Assembly: GCA_964572225.1 (NCBI GenBank)
Contig: CAZNFR010000089.1
Span: forward strand, 1-13,312
Source of the DNA: CAZNFR01 sp964572225
GTDB lineage: Bacteria; Bacteroidota; Bacteroidia; Bacteroidales; GCA-2748055
DNA: 13,312 bases
Direction: 5' to 3'
The position numbers and the translations under genes were made by a program. The notes beneath the pieces are model-generated. The model had not been told where the DNA came from, did not search any database, and saw only the letters and a program-made list of their open reading frames with translations. Positions 1 through 7,003 of this stretch are shown in pieces. Position 1 is the first letter of the stretch. Each line of letters starts with the position of its first letter.

Positions 1-2
1 AA

Positions 3-36
3 CACTGTCCGGAATCAGCAGGAATCACTGTCCGGA
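3..36. repeat. Tandem 11-base direct repeat, possible IS21-type element end
   Basis: The 11-mer CACTGTCCGGA occurs at 3-13 and again at 26-36, a period of 23 bases, and the window edge cuts off anything further left. Short repeats of this spacing and style (CACTG plus a GC-rich core) are typical of the multiple terminal repeats of IS21-family elements in Bacteroidota. No transposase gene is in the window, so the link to an insertion sequence is inference. The bases from about 40 to 194 hold no gene I can recognise. Confidence 0.4.
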
Positions 37-194
37 TTGGACAAGAATATGCAATGGGGTACAAAACAGTTCCGTTCTACCGAAAAAAATCCGTAGTGGT
101 ACCTGTAGAAATTTTTAAAAATGACACCTCTTAAAATGAGATAGTTATGCTCTTATGGCTGCAATGTGGGTTAAGGCAAACTGGAGGAATAAAA

Positions 195-1178
195 ATGAAA
201 GAATTTCAAAAACTTGACAGAATTGCCATCAGTGTCAGATCTCACAGGCTTTTGAAGGTACTGATGAACGAAAACCCAAAACTTGAAGAGATCTTACAAA
301 ATTCGAAAAATGAAACGGAGGTTTTGGTGGGGGTTCGGGATTGGATGGAAAAGCTATTTAGTGACCGTCAGGAAGTATTTGAATACAGGAATTCGGAGCA
401 TCCCACCAGGGAAGAATTTGAGAAACTCGAATGGCAGGATTTTGCTATCATTCGCGTACTTGATTACATAGATAATGCAGGTATTGAATATCCCGATCTT
501 AACCTGAGGGGTGAGGTCGCGTACAGCAACCCTTTCCGTCTTTTATGGCTGGCCGTCCAAAGGGGAACCGGCGGTGCAAAACCCGGCTTTTTTATTGACA
601 AGATCCAGTTATTCCGTCAGCTCCGGGGCGAAACCCATCAAAAAAGTCCTTCGCAAGAACAGGTAACCGAATGGATGGAGAGATACCCCAGTGGTCTGGA
701 CCCAAGAATTGTGCAGCTCAGAAAAGAGAACCGGGAACGCATTCTGAACATCCTGATAGATAAACTTGAGAGTGGTGAGATCAGTAGCAGTAAATACTCT
801 TTCAAAGAAGGGATGAGCCAGGAAAAGAAAATGCAGGAAGCTATGGACTGGTGGAACAATGATAAGTTCCACCTGCATTTTGCCATTCGTTCACCCGAGC
901 TTTTAAATGAAATGCTTAATCACTCTCTTGATCCGGATACTTTGAAGATCCTGAATGAAGCCAGGGAAGCAGGAATTCCTTTTTTTGTCAATCTCTATTA
1001 CCTCTCCCTCCTTCATGTGCGTGTACCCTATTTTGCCGTAGGGGCTGATCTGGCAATCCGCTATTATGTAATTTACAGCAAACAGTTGGTTGAGGAATTC
1101 GGGCATATCGTGGCCTGGGAGAAAGAAGATGTGGTTAAACCCGGAGAACCGAATGCGGCCGGATGGGTCCTGCCCTAA
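195..1178 (+). CDS. N-terminal part of KamA-like radical SAM protein
   Basis: This 327-residue product is the N-terminal region that precedes the radical SAM domain in long KamA-like proteins. It is charged and probably mostly helical, with no signal peptide, membrane segment or cysteine cluster, so it should be cytoplasmic. On its own it lacks every radical SAM motif. ATG 195 is chosen over the upstream in-frame ATG at 147 because GGAGG at 183-187 lies seven bases before it, and because the extra 16 residues look like untranslated sequence. It ends at TAA 1176-1178, and the conserved sequence continues in the same frame beyond that stop. If translation really stops here, the product is an orphan domain. 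Confidence 0.65.
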   Translation: MKEFQKLDRIAISVRSHRLLKVLMNENPKLEEILQNSKNETEVLVGVRDWMEKLFSDRQEVFEYRNSEHPTREEFEKLEWQDFAIIRVLDYIDNAGIEYPDLNLRGEVAYSNPFRLLWLAVQRGTGGAKPGFFIDKIQLFRQLRGETHQKSPSQEQVTEWMERYPSGLDPRIVQLRKENRERILNILIDKLESGEISSSKYSFKEGMSQEKKMQEAMDWWNNDKFHLHFAIRSPELLNEMLNHSLDPDTLKILNEAREAGIPFFVNLYYLSLLHVRVPYFAVGADLAIRYYVIYSKQLVEEFGHIVAWEKEDVVKPGEPNAAGWVLP

Positions 1179-1232
1179 CAGGATAATATTCACAGAAGAT
1201 ATCCGGAGGTCGCTATTTTAATACCCGATAGT

Positions 1233-2384
1233 ATGGGTCGTGCATGCGGAGGCCTGTGTTCATCCTGTCAGCGCATGTATAATTTCCAGTCGGGACGACT
1301 TAACTTCAATCTCGACAAACTTAAGCCTAACGAAACATGGACTGAAAAGCTGAAAAACCTCATGATCTATTTTGAGGAGGATTCCCAGTTGAGGGATATT
1401 CTGATTACCGGTGGAGATGCATTTATGAATTCCGACAATACCATTCAAAAAATTCTGGATGAAGTTCTTGAGATGGCCATTCGCAAGAAAAAAGCCAATG
1501 AAAAACGTCCGCAAGGAGAAAAATTCGCCGAAATCCAGAGGATCCGCTTTGGTTCACGGTTGCTTGCGTATCTGCCTCAGCGATTTAGCAGGAACCTGGT
1601 AAAAATACTCAGAGATTTCAGAGAGCAGGCAGAGAAAGTAGGTATAAAGCAATTTATAATTCAAACCCACTTCGAATCTGCCATGGAAATTACCCCGGAG
1701 GCTGAGAATGCAGTGGACAGAATCATATCGGCGGGTTGGCTGGTCTGCAACCAGCTGGTTTTTACAACAGCCGCATCGCGCAGAGGACATTCTGTTAAGC
1801 TCCGTAAAGTACTGAACGACATTGGGATACTATCTTATTATACGTTCACGGTAAAAGGCTATATGGAAAACAACTTCAGTTTTACACCCAACTCAAGGGT
1901 AGTGCAGGAAGAACTGGAGGAAAAGATGATAGGTAAGATAAATAAGGAATATAACCCCAATATAAGCAAAATGCACGATGCCCCGGAAACCATAAAAGAT
2001 AAGATCAATGAAATTCGTGAAAAAGCAGGGATCCCCTTCCTTGCAACTGATCGAAACGTATTGAATTTACCGGGAGTAGGTAAAAGTATGACATTCAGAG
2101 TTATTGGCATTACCCGGTATGGAAGGCGCATCCTTGAGTTTGATCATGATGCGACCCGGAACCACAGCCCTATCATTGAAAAAATGGGAAAGGTGATCAT
2201 TATTGAATCCAAATCCATTCATGAATACCTCAACCAGTTGGTTGAATTTGGAGAAAACCGGAAAGAATACGATGGTCTGTATGGCTATTCCATGGGGCAA
2301 ACCGAAGAGCGGCTGCCGGTATTTGAATATCCTGAATTTAGTTTTGAGCTTACTAAGGAGTATACGAACCTGGAAATTGAGTAA
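1233..2384 (+). CDS. Radical SAM domain of KamA-like protein
   Basis: This part carries the catalytic half. The CxxxCxxC [4Fe-4S] ligands are at residues 5, 9 and 12 (CGGLCSSC; codons 1245, 1257 and 1266), which would bind S-adenosylmethionine. They are followed by ITGGD (bases 1404-1418), the equivalent of the GGE/GGD SAM-binding motif. LPGVGKS near residues 279-285 resembles the PGGGGK loop that holds the PLP lysine in lysine 2,3-aminomutase; Lys284 would be the PLP lysine, by inference. ATG 1233 lies 54 bases after the stop of the upstream half and only four codons before the first cluster cysteine. The nearest GGAGG (1205-1209) is too far away to serve it and lies inside conserved PEV codons. 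So 1233 is the first available ATG rather than a convincing natural start, and the true product is probably the full fusion. Confidence 0.65.
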   Translation: MGRACGGLCSSCQRMYNFQSGRLNFNLDKLKPNETWTEKLKNLMIYFEEDSQLRDILITGGDAFMNSDNTIQKILDEVLEMAIRKKKANEKRPQGEKFAEIQRIRFGSRLLAYLPQRFSRNLVKILRDFREQAEKVGIKQFIIQTHFESAMEITPEAENAVDRIISAGWLVCNQLVFTTAASRRGHSVKLRKVLNDIGILSYYTFTVKGYMENNFSFTPNSRVVQEELEEKMIGKINKEYNPNISKMHDAPETIKDKINEIREKAGIPFLATDRNVLNLPGVGKSMTFRVIGITRYGRRILEFDHDATRNHSPIIEKMGKVIIIESKSIHEYLNQLVEFGENRKEYDGLYGYSMGQTEERLPVFEYPEFSFELTKEYTNLEIE

Positions 2385-2424
2385 GAGTATATCTCACAAC
2401 CTTTCTGGGTCATAATAATAGCCC

Positions 2425-2470
2425 GATGTGTCGGTATGTATCATAATAACCGCATCCTGACACATCTTTT
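2425..2470 (+). terminator. Rho-independent terminator of the KamA-like gene
   Basis: GATGTGTC (2425-2432) pairs with GACACATC (2459-2466). The stem extends inward by one G-T and one G-C pair, leaving a loop of 22 bases, and TTTT follows directly (2467-2470). It lies 40 bases after the stop codon of the radical SAM gene. The T run is short, so efficiency is uncertain. The rest of the 2385-2686 gap holds only AT-rich sequence and the promoter listed separately. Confidence 0.5.
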
Positions 2471-2606
2471 CATCAATACTCCTCGGGTTTTTTATTCGGG
2501 TAGAAAAAGTAAAATCATTCCCATCCAGATGAGTATCCATTCCATCCCTTCGGTACTGTTTTAAAAAATGTGTTTTGTGAATAAAAAAGATTATTTCAGT
2601 AAACCC

Positions 2607-2639
2607 TTTGCACTGTTTAAAATGATTTTTCTATTTTTA
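2607..2639 (+). promoter_or_regulatory. Candidate Bacteroidota promoter for the MFS operon
   Basis: TTTG at 2607-2610 and TATTTTTA at 2632-2639 are separated by 21 bases. The Bacteroidota sigma-ABfr consensus is TTTG near -33 and TAnnTTTG near -7 with about 19-21 bases between. Only the last base of the -7 element departs from it. The ATG of the transporter gene is 48 bases further on, a normal leader length. No operator or riboswitch is evident in the leader. Confidence 0.5.
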
Positions 2640-2686
2640 GTTTCTTGATTGTCCGCATTCAATTGCTTCATAAATCATTTCACCCC

Positions 2687-3316
2687 ATGAAAAGCAGAAA
2701 ACAGCTTTTCTTTATCCTGATCAGTTTTATCGCGGCCCTGGGAGGATTCCTGTTTGGCTTCGACACTGCTGTTGTTTCCGGTACCCTGATCTTTGTCAAG
2801 GAACAATTCTATATGAGTACAGTTTCAGAAGGATGGTTTGTGAGCTCCGCGCTTGTCGGAAGCGTAACCGGTGTGGCCCTTGCTGGCATAGCCAGTGACC
2901 GATTCGGAAGGAAGAACCTGACGATCATGGGGGCGGGTTTATCCCTCCTGTGCCACGCTGTAATCGGGATGCTCTTCTTCACAGGGAGAACAGACGGATT
3001 CCTCTTTCCGTTTTTTATCCTTTTATATACGGCAACGTTTGCTGCTTCATACGGACCCGTGTTCTGGACCGTGATCTCCGAAATCTATCCTAACCAGATC
3101 CGGGGAGTGGCCATGTCGATGACTGCATTTGCCAACTGGATCGCCACAGCACTTGTGGCTCAGCTGGTGCCCTGGATGCTTGAAACGCTGAAACCTTCAG
3201 GTACATTCCGGATCTTTGCTGCCTGTTCAGTACCTGCGTTGGTTTTTGCCCTGTGCGTACTTCCTGAGACCAGGGGAAAGTCCCTTGAAGAGATTGAAAA
3301 AATATGGACCGAATAA
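2687..3316 (+). CDS. Half-size sugar-porter-like MFS protein, internally deleted
   Basis: The product is 209 residues, whereas sugar porters of the major facilitator superfamily usually have about 440-500. It begins like a normal sugar porter: TM1 with GGFLFGFDTAVVSG (19-32), TM2 (about 50-70) and the loop 2-3 motif DRFGRK (71-76). What follows is not TM3 but sequence typical of TM9 to TM12: a helix at about 77-98, TM10 with GPVFW (123-127), then SEIYP and RG (131-140), TM11 (about 140-164), TM12 (about 174-193) and the C-terminal PETRG signature with KSLEEIE. TM3 to TM8 and the central loop are missing. Loop 8-9 of these proteins carries a similar DRxGR motif, so the two halves seem to have joined there in frame. 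ATG 2687 is preferred to the TTG at 2645 because it gives a normal N-terminus. It is the first gene of an operon with the lipoprotein 10 bases downstream. Transport activity is doubtful; it may be a decayed transporter. Confidence 0.75.
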   Translation: MKSRKQLFFILISFIAALGGFLFGFDTAVVSGTLIFVKEQFYMSTVSEGWFVSSALVGSVTGVALAGIASDRFGRKNLTIMGAGLSLLCHAVIGMLFFTGRTDGFLFPFFILLYTATFAASYGPVFWTVISEIYPNQIRGVAMSMTAFANWIATALVAQLVPWMLETLKPSGTFRIFAACSVPALVFALCVLPETRGKSLEEIEKIWTE

Positions 3317-3326
3317 TACCACTGCC

Positions 3327-5702
3327 ATGAAAAACTTGATTAAAGTCTTATCCCTTGTAATTCTTTCGTTGCTATTGAGTTGCAACACACAACCTGCCTC
3401 TTACAATGAAGCGGATCAACCCACAAATCCGGATAATCCCCAACCCGACATCTTGCTGCTTATGCATAATCCGAAAGGAATCCGCATCGAATACAACATC
3501 ACCCGGCAGGAACTCGAACTGTGGATCTCCCCCCAGGCCGGGAAGGAGAGCGTTTACTGGATCCGGAATTTTTCCAACCGGGACGATCACACCCGCCTGT
3601 TTGACCGGATCTCTTTTCCGGCTTTATCGGTGAAAGATTACAAACGGGTGAATTACGACCCCTGGCACAGCAGCATCCTTTTTGAGAACCAGGAAATGCA
3701 CATTGCCATGGCACACGACCGGCCGGTGGTCATGGTTTGGTTTGAACAGGATGAGCTGGTGGACCTGAAATCAGATAAATCAGATACGATCGGTACCCGG
3801 ACCGACCAGATGTTTCATATGGTCCATCCTGATCGCGGACTGGAGTTTGATTTTGTTGCAGCCACCCGGAACGGACAGTTTCGGCACCAGCTGCAGACCG
3901 ACCGCGGAAGAAGTACCTATGCACGTTGCATCCTGAAAGCTGGAGAAAAACTATTCATCGGCGGGGAATTAACCAAAGAGATAATATCGGAGAGTATCGA
4001 AGAAATGCTCTCTGTACCGGCCGAAGAACTAATTGCTGCAGCCAACGAGTGGACCGATGGTATTATTGAAAACGGTCAGGTCGAGCTGAGGGAAAGTGAC
4101 AGCCTGGAGCAGATGGTCAATTTTAACAAACGGATATGGGTCTCCTCACAGGACCTTTCCGGGGCCCTCCATGCTTCCATAAAACGCATTTACTACCTGA
4201 TCTGGGTAAGGGAAGGCGGACTGGCCTGTCCATGGATGAGTTACAGCGGCTGGGTACATCCGCTGGAGGAATGGACACGGTTCCAACTTCAGAATCCGAC
4301 AGAAATTCATGACGAAGGTCCGGGCGGACGCTTCTTTGGTCAGCTTACCAACGGAAAGATTACCAAATGGCAGGAGGACGGAACCTTCTACGCCACCTGG
4401 TGTGCATTTACACACTGGACACAAACAGGGAGCAGAGAGTTTATTACCAGCGAGAACCTGGAGGTCCTCAGGGAATCCATGGACTGGCTGGAACGATATT
4501 GTTTCGACGAAGAAGAGGGCATCTTCTACCGGCACTACTTCTGCGAAACACCACTATACAACTCCAGGGATTTTGGCTGGGATAATGCAGTTGGCAAGCC
4601 CGTTTACCAATGGGATCCACCACCGTATCAGGGCAAAAAGATTGAGCTTAGCTATGATATCTATATCAACACCCTGAACTACAGTGTTTACCGTATGCTT
4701 GAATCCATGTGCAATGCTTCAGGTATCGAGAACAATTATGGTGAAAAAGCGAAAATGCTTGCAGAGCATATGGCAGGTTTCTTCCTAAATCCCGGACTCC
4801 CTGACTACGGAAGGGTAATTGCCACCGACGGAACCGTACTTCGCTCGGAACCCTATGGCATGGACCGAACGGATTACATCTGGGCCCTTACTTGTCCGCC
4901 TTTCTACCCCGATTATGTAGATATCGACAAATACAGGAACCTGTTGTTTGATGATCTGCTGGAGAAAAAGGACCAGTACTTCCTTGCTGCTTACTTTTCA
5001 ATCCTCGGCTCTCTCGATCTGCGCCAGGTGGATCAGTCAGACCTTGAATGGGCATTTAACTACGCCGCCAAAGAGTGTTACGTTCCCTGGGAAAACCTTC
5101 CCATGGCCGGATCCATGGTGGAAATGAGCGGGTACTATCCGCCTGGACACGGACACCAGATCAGGCCCCAGATGTTTACCATGGGCGCATGGTTTGGCGC
5201 CATGGGTAACCTGGCGGTCCATAGGTTACCCTTCGGAATTGCCGCTCAGCCCGGCGTCCTCGCGAAAGGAATAAAGAATTACAGCTACAAGGGCAATACC
5301 ATACAGTTTTCAATCAACGGGTCAGGTAAGAACTGCCACATTAACATCAACGGAACCGACGTTGCAAACAGCCTGCAGGTTCCTGAGGGATTGCTTGAGG
5401 ATGGCAATAATACAGTAGTTGTGGAACTGGTTGATGCATCTTTATCGGGACCTTTGCTCATCTCTTCGTCCATGCAACTCAAGGATATCAGCAGATCGGA
5501 TCGTAAGATCAAATACCATTTTGACTGTTTTGTTCCAGGGAATACTGCGCAATTCCAGGGAATTCAGGGTAAAGATAGTCTTGAGATTTCAGATGATAAC
5601 GGCACCCCGGTTGCGTTCAATTTCATCCATCTTGATAGCGGTGACCGTAAGATCACGTTTGACGCCAGAGGCTCGGTGATTATTGCTGTAAATATAAACT
5701 GA
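3327..5702 (+). CDS. Lipoprotein resembling six-hairpin glycosidases, specificity unknown
   Basis: A 791-residue protein with an SPII signal peptide (charged start, hydrophobic core, LLLS before Cys19), so it should be lipid-anchored outside the inner membrane. An N-terminal beta-rich region (about 45-270) precedes a helical, Trp- and Tyr-rich central region. That region contains IYYLIWVREGG (288-298), GWVHPLEEW and FGWDNAVG (416-423), a pattern seen in (alpha/alpha)6-barrel six-hairpin glycosidases. A short C-terminal beta domain (about 645-791) follows. I cannot assign a GH family or name the catalytic acids with confidence. ATG 3327 is chosen because it gives the signal peptide; the in-frame ATG at 3216 would lie inside the MFS gene. 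It starts 10 bases after the MFS stop and ends one base before the next gene, so the three genes are co-transcribed. The codons are GC-rich compared with the minus-strand genes. Probable role: cleaving an oligosaccharide in the periplasm or at the surface. Confidence 0.65.
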   Translation: MKNLIKVLSLVILSLLLSCNTQPASYNEADQPTNPDNPQPDILLLMHNPKGIRIEYNITRQELELWISPQAGKESVYWIRNFSNRDDHTRLFDRISFPALSVKDYKRVNYDPWHSSILFENQEMHIAMAHDRPVVMVWFEQDELVDLKSDKSDTIGTRTDQMFHMVHPDRGLEFDFVAATRNGQFRHQLQTDRGRSTYARCILKAGEKLFIGGELTKEIISESIEEMLSVPAEELIAAANEWTDGIIENGQVELRESDSLEQMVNFNKRIWVSSQDLSGALHASIKRIYYLIWVREGGLACPWMSYSGWVHPLEEWTRFQLQNPTEIHDEGPGGRFFGQLTNGKITKWQEDGTFYATWCAFTHWTQTGSREFITSENLEVLRESMDWLERYCFDEEEGIFYRHYFCETPLYNSRDFGWDNAVGKPVYQWDPPPYQGKKIELSYDIYINTLNYSVYRMLESMCNASGIENNYGEKAKMLAEHMAGFFLNPGLPDYGRVIATDGTVLRSEPYGMDRTDYIWALTCPPFYPDYVDIDKYRNLLFDDLLEKKDQYFLAAYFSILGSLDLRQVDQSDLEWAFNYAAKECYVPWENLPMAGSMVEMSGYYPPGHGHQIRPQMFTMGAWFGAMGNLAVHRLPFGIAAQPGVLAKGIKNYSYKGNTIQFSINGSGKNCHININGTDVANSLQVPEGLLEDGNNTVVVELVDASLSGPLLISSSMQLKDISRSDRKIKYHFDCFVPGNTAQFQGIQGKDSLEISDDNGTPVAFNFIHLDSGDRKITFDARGSVIIAVNIN

Positions 5703-5703
5703 C

Positions 5704-6714
5704 ATGAACGGATACCAACGCGTAACGACAGCATTACAAGGAGAATGGCCCGACCGGCGTCCGGTCGTGCTCCACAACTTCATGCTGGCAGCAAAAGAAG
5801 CCGGGATGACGATGCGGGAGTACTATTCAGATCCCGAAAAATCTGCAAGGGCCCACATCATGGCAGTGGAGAAATACAACCTTGACGGCATCCTGTGGGA
5901 CATTGATACAGCAGTTCTGGCTGCAGCGGTGGGAGTTGGCGTGGATTATCCTGAAAACGAACCTGCCCGTTCCCATAAACCGGCCATCGGGAGCCTTGAA
6001 GAAGTTGCCGACCTGGAGTACCCCGATATTTCGAAGAACGAACGCATCCAGGTTGCCGTGGAGGGGATGAAGATCCTTAAATCCTATTTCGGCGATGAGA
6101 TCCACGTGCGGGGAAATGCCGACCAGGCTCCATTCTCCCTGGCAAGCATGATGCGGGGGCAGGCTGACTGGATGATGGACCTGATGCTGAATCCGGAAGC
6201 ATGCCATTCCCTGCTGCTTTTTTGTACACGAATTGTGAAGGACTTTATTTCGTTACTTGCCGATGCCGGTTCACACATGATCTCCAACGGCGACAGTCCG
6301 GCTGGTCCAGACATGATTTCTCCGGACCTTTACCGCTTGTTTGCTCTTCCATACGAGAAGGAGATCGTTGCATACAGCCATGCCCTTAAACTGCCCTACA
6401 TGCTTCACATTTGCGGGAATACGAGACTGATCCTCGATGAAATGCCGAAAACCGGACTGGATGCGGTAGAGCTGGATTACAAAACTGATACCAGGGAAAT
6501 ATACAGGCGGTACAGCAATTCGATCACATTGAGTGGAACCATTGATCCCACAGGAGTATTGTGCAGAGGATCGCGCGAATTGGTAACTCAGAAAGTCCGG
6601 GAACTATTGGATGTTTACCGGGATTCCCCCCGGCTGATCATCAATGCTGGCTGCGCAATTCCCCCAATGACCCCGGAAGAGAACATCAGGGCTCTTATTG
6701 AAACTGCACGGTGA
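5704..6714 (+). CDS. Uroporphyrinogen decarboxylase-family protein, corrinoid methyltransferase-like
   Basis: A cytoplasmic 336-residue protein, full length for the URO-D superfamily TIM barrel. It is unlikely to be HemE: the start (MNGYQRVTTALQGEWPDRRPV) is of the MtaA/CmuA type, and it has His235-x-Cys237 in LHICGN and Cys317 in NAGCAIPP. That is the H-x-C...C pattern that binds zinc and activates the thiol in MtaA/MtbA-type methyl-corrinoid:coenzyme M methyltransferases. Bacteroidota do not make coenzyme M as far as is known, so the methyl acceptor is open; a methyl transfer to or from a corrinoid or a thiol is inference. No corrinoid-binding protein or reactivase is visible nearby. ATG 5704 starts one base after the lipoprotein stop, which argues for translational coupling and a shared pathway with that glycosidase-like protein. 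It is the last clear gene of the operon before the terminator at 6889. Confidence 0.8.
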   Translation: MNGYQRVTTALQGEWPDRRPVVLHNFMLAAKEAGMTMREYYSDPEKSARAHIMAVEKYNLDGILWDIDTAVLAAAVGVGVDYPENEPARSHKPAIGSLEEVADLEYPDISKNERIQVAVEGMKILKSYFGDEIHVRGNADQAPFSLASMMRGQADWMMDLMLNPEACHSLLLFCTRIVKDFISLLADAGSHMISNGDSPAGPDMISPDLYRLFALPYEKEIVAYSHALKLPYMLHICGNTRLILDEMPKTGLDAVELDYKTDTREIYRRYSNSITLSGTIDPTGVLCRGSRELVTQKVRELLDVYRDSPRLIINAGCAIPPMTPEENIRALIETAR

Positions 6715-6888
6715 GCAAAAACGGTGACCAGAGGTTTTCAATCAAGGATTCCAATACAACCTGTATGTACTCGGCCAGATGTTTATTCACTGCAGCAGCC
6801 AGGATTTCTCAAATTCATTATATCGCCTATTCTTCTTGAATTATTTGGTGATTTCTGCTACTTGTGACAATAAACTATCGTAGTTTTT

Positions 6889-6930
6889 CATAGGGTTATG
6901 CGTTTGATATTCGTTAACCCTATGTTTTTT
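6889..6930 (+). terminator. Strong rho-independent terminator of the plus-strand operon
   Basis: CATAGGGTTA (6889-6898) pairs perfectly with TAACCCTATG (6915-6924) around a 16-base loop, and TTTTTT (6925-6930) follows. The flank on the other side is also T-rich rather than A-rich, so it works for the plus strand only. It separates the plus-strand operon from the convergent minus-strand glycosidases; no equally good terminator is seen for the minus strand. The rest of the 6715-7003 gap shows no clear gene. Confidence 0.8.
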
Positions 6931-7003
6931 TATTTTCCGGAATATTTCAAATTAAGTTTATCATAATTTGGGATTGCAACCTATGGGTTTGTCGTCTATA
7001 TTT

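Larger units (their letters stand above)
195..2384 (+). pseudogene. KamA-like radical SAM gene interrupted by one in-frame TAA
   Basis: Codons from ATG 195 to the TAA at 2382-2384 form one frame broken only by TAA at 1176-1178. Translation on either side of that stop (AGWVLP, stop, QDNIHRRYPEVAILIPDSMG) has no shift or gap and runs straight into the Fe-S motif. The composite is 728 residues plus the internal stop, close to the 700-750 residues I recall for the long lysine-2,3-aminomutase-like proteins of Bacteroidota. A one-base change from CAA, GAA or AAA would explain the stop. The likeliest reading is a recent nonsense mutation or a base-call error; separate expression of two halves is possible but not supported by a good internal ribosome site. 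The substrate of this long KamA-like group is not known to me, so lysine mutase activity should not be assumed. Confidence 0.7.

Noticed and set aside
147..194. Upstream ATG for the KamA-like gene
   Set aside because: The 16 added residues look non-coding, and ATG 195 has a well-spaced GGAGG.
1205..1233. GGAGG as a ribosome site for independent translation of the radical SAM half
   Set aside because: It is over 20 bases from ATG 1233 and is fully explained by conserved Pro-Glu-Val codons of the full-length protein.
2410..2449. Direct repeat TCATAATAA (2410-2418 and 2441-2449) as an operator
   Set aside because: It is short and AT-rich, overlaps the terminator hairpin and lies downstream of a stop codon; chance is enough.
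3216..3326. Upstream in-frame start for the lipoprotein gene
   Set aside because: It lies within the MFS gene and would hide the clear lipoprotein signal peptide that begins at 3327.
4146..4535. 129-codon minus-strand open frame
   Set aside because: It is antisense to the well-supported lipoprotein gene; the product has no recognisable domain and its codons mirror the sense strand.
5827..6207. 126-codon minus-strand open frame
   Set aside because: It is antisense to the URO-D-family gene and has no family features.
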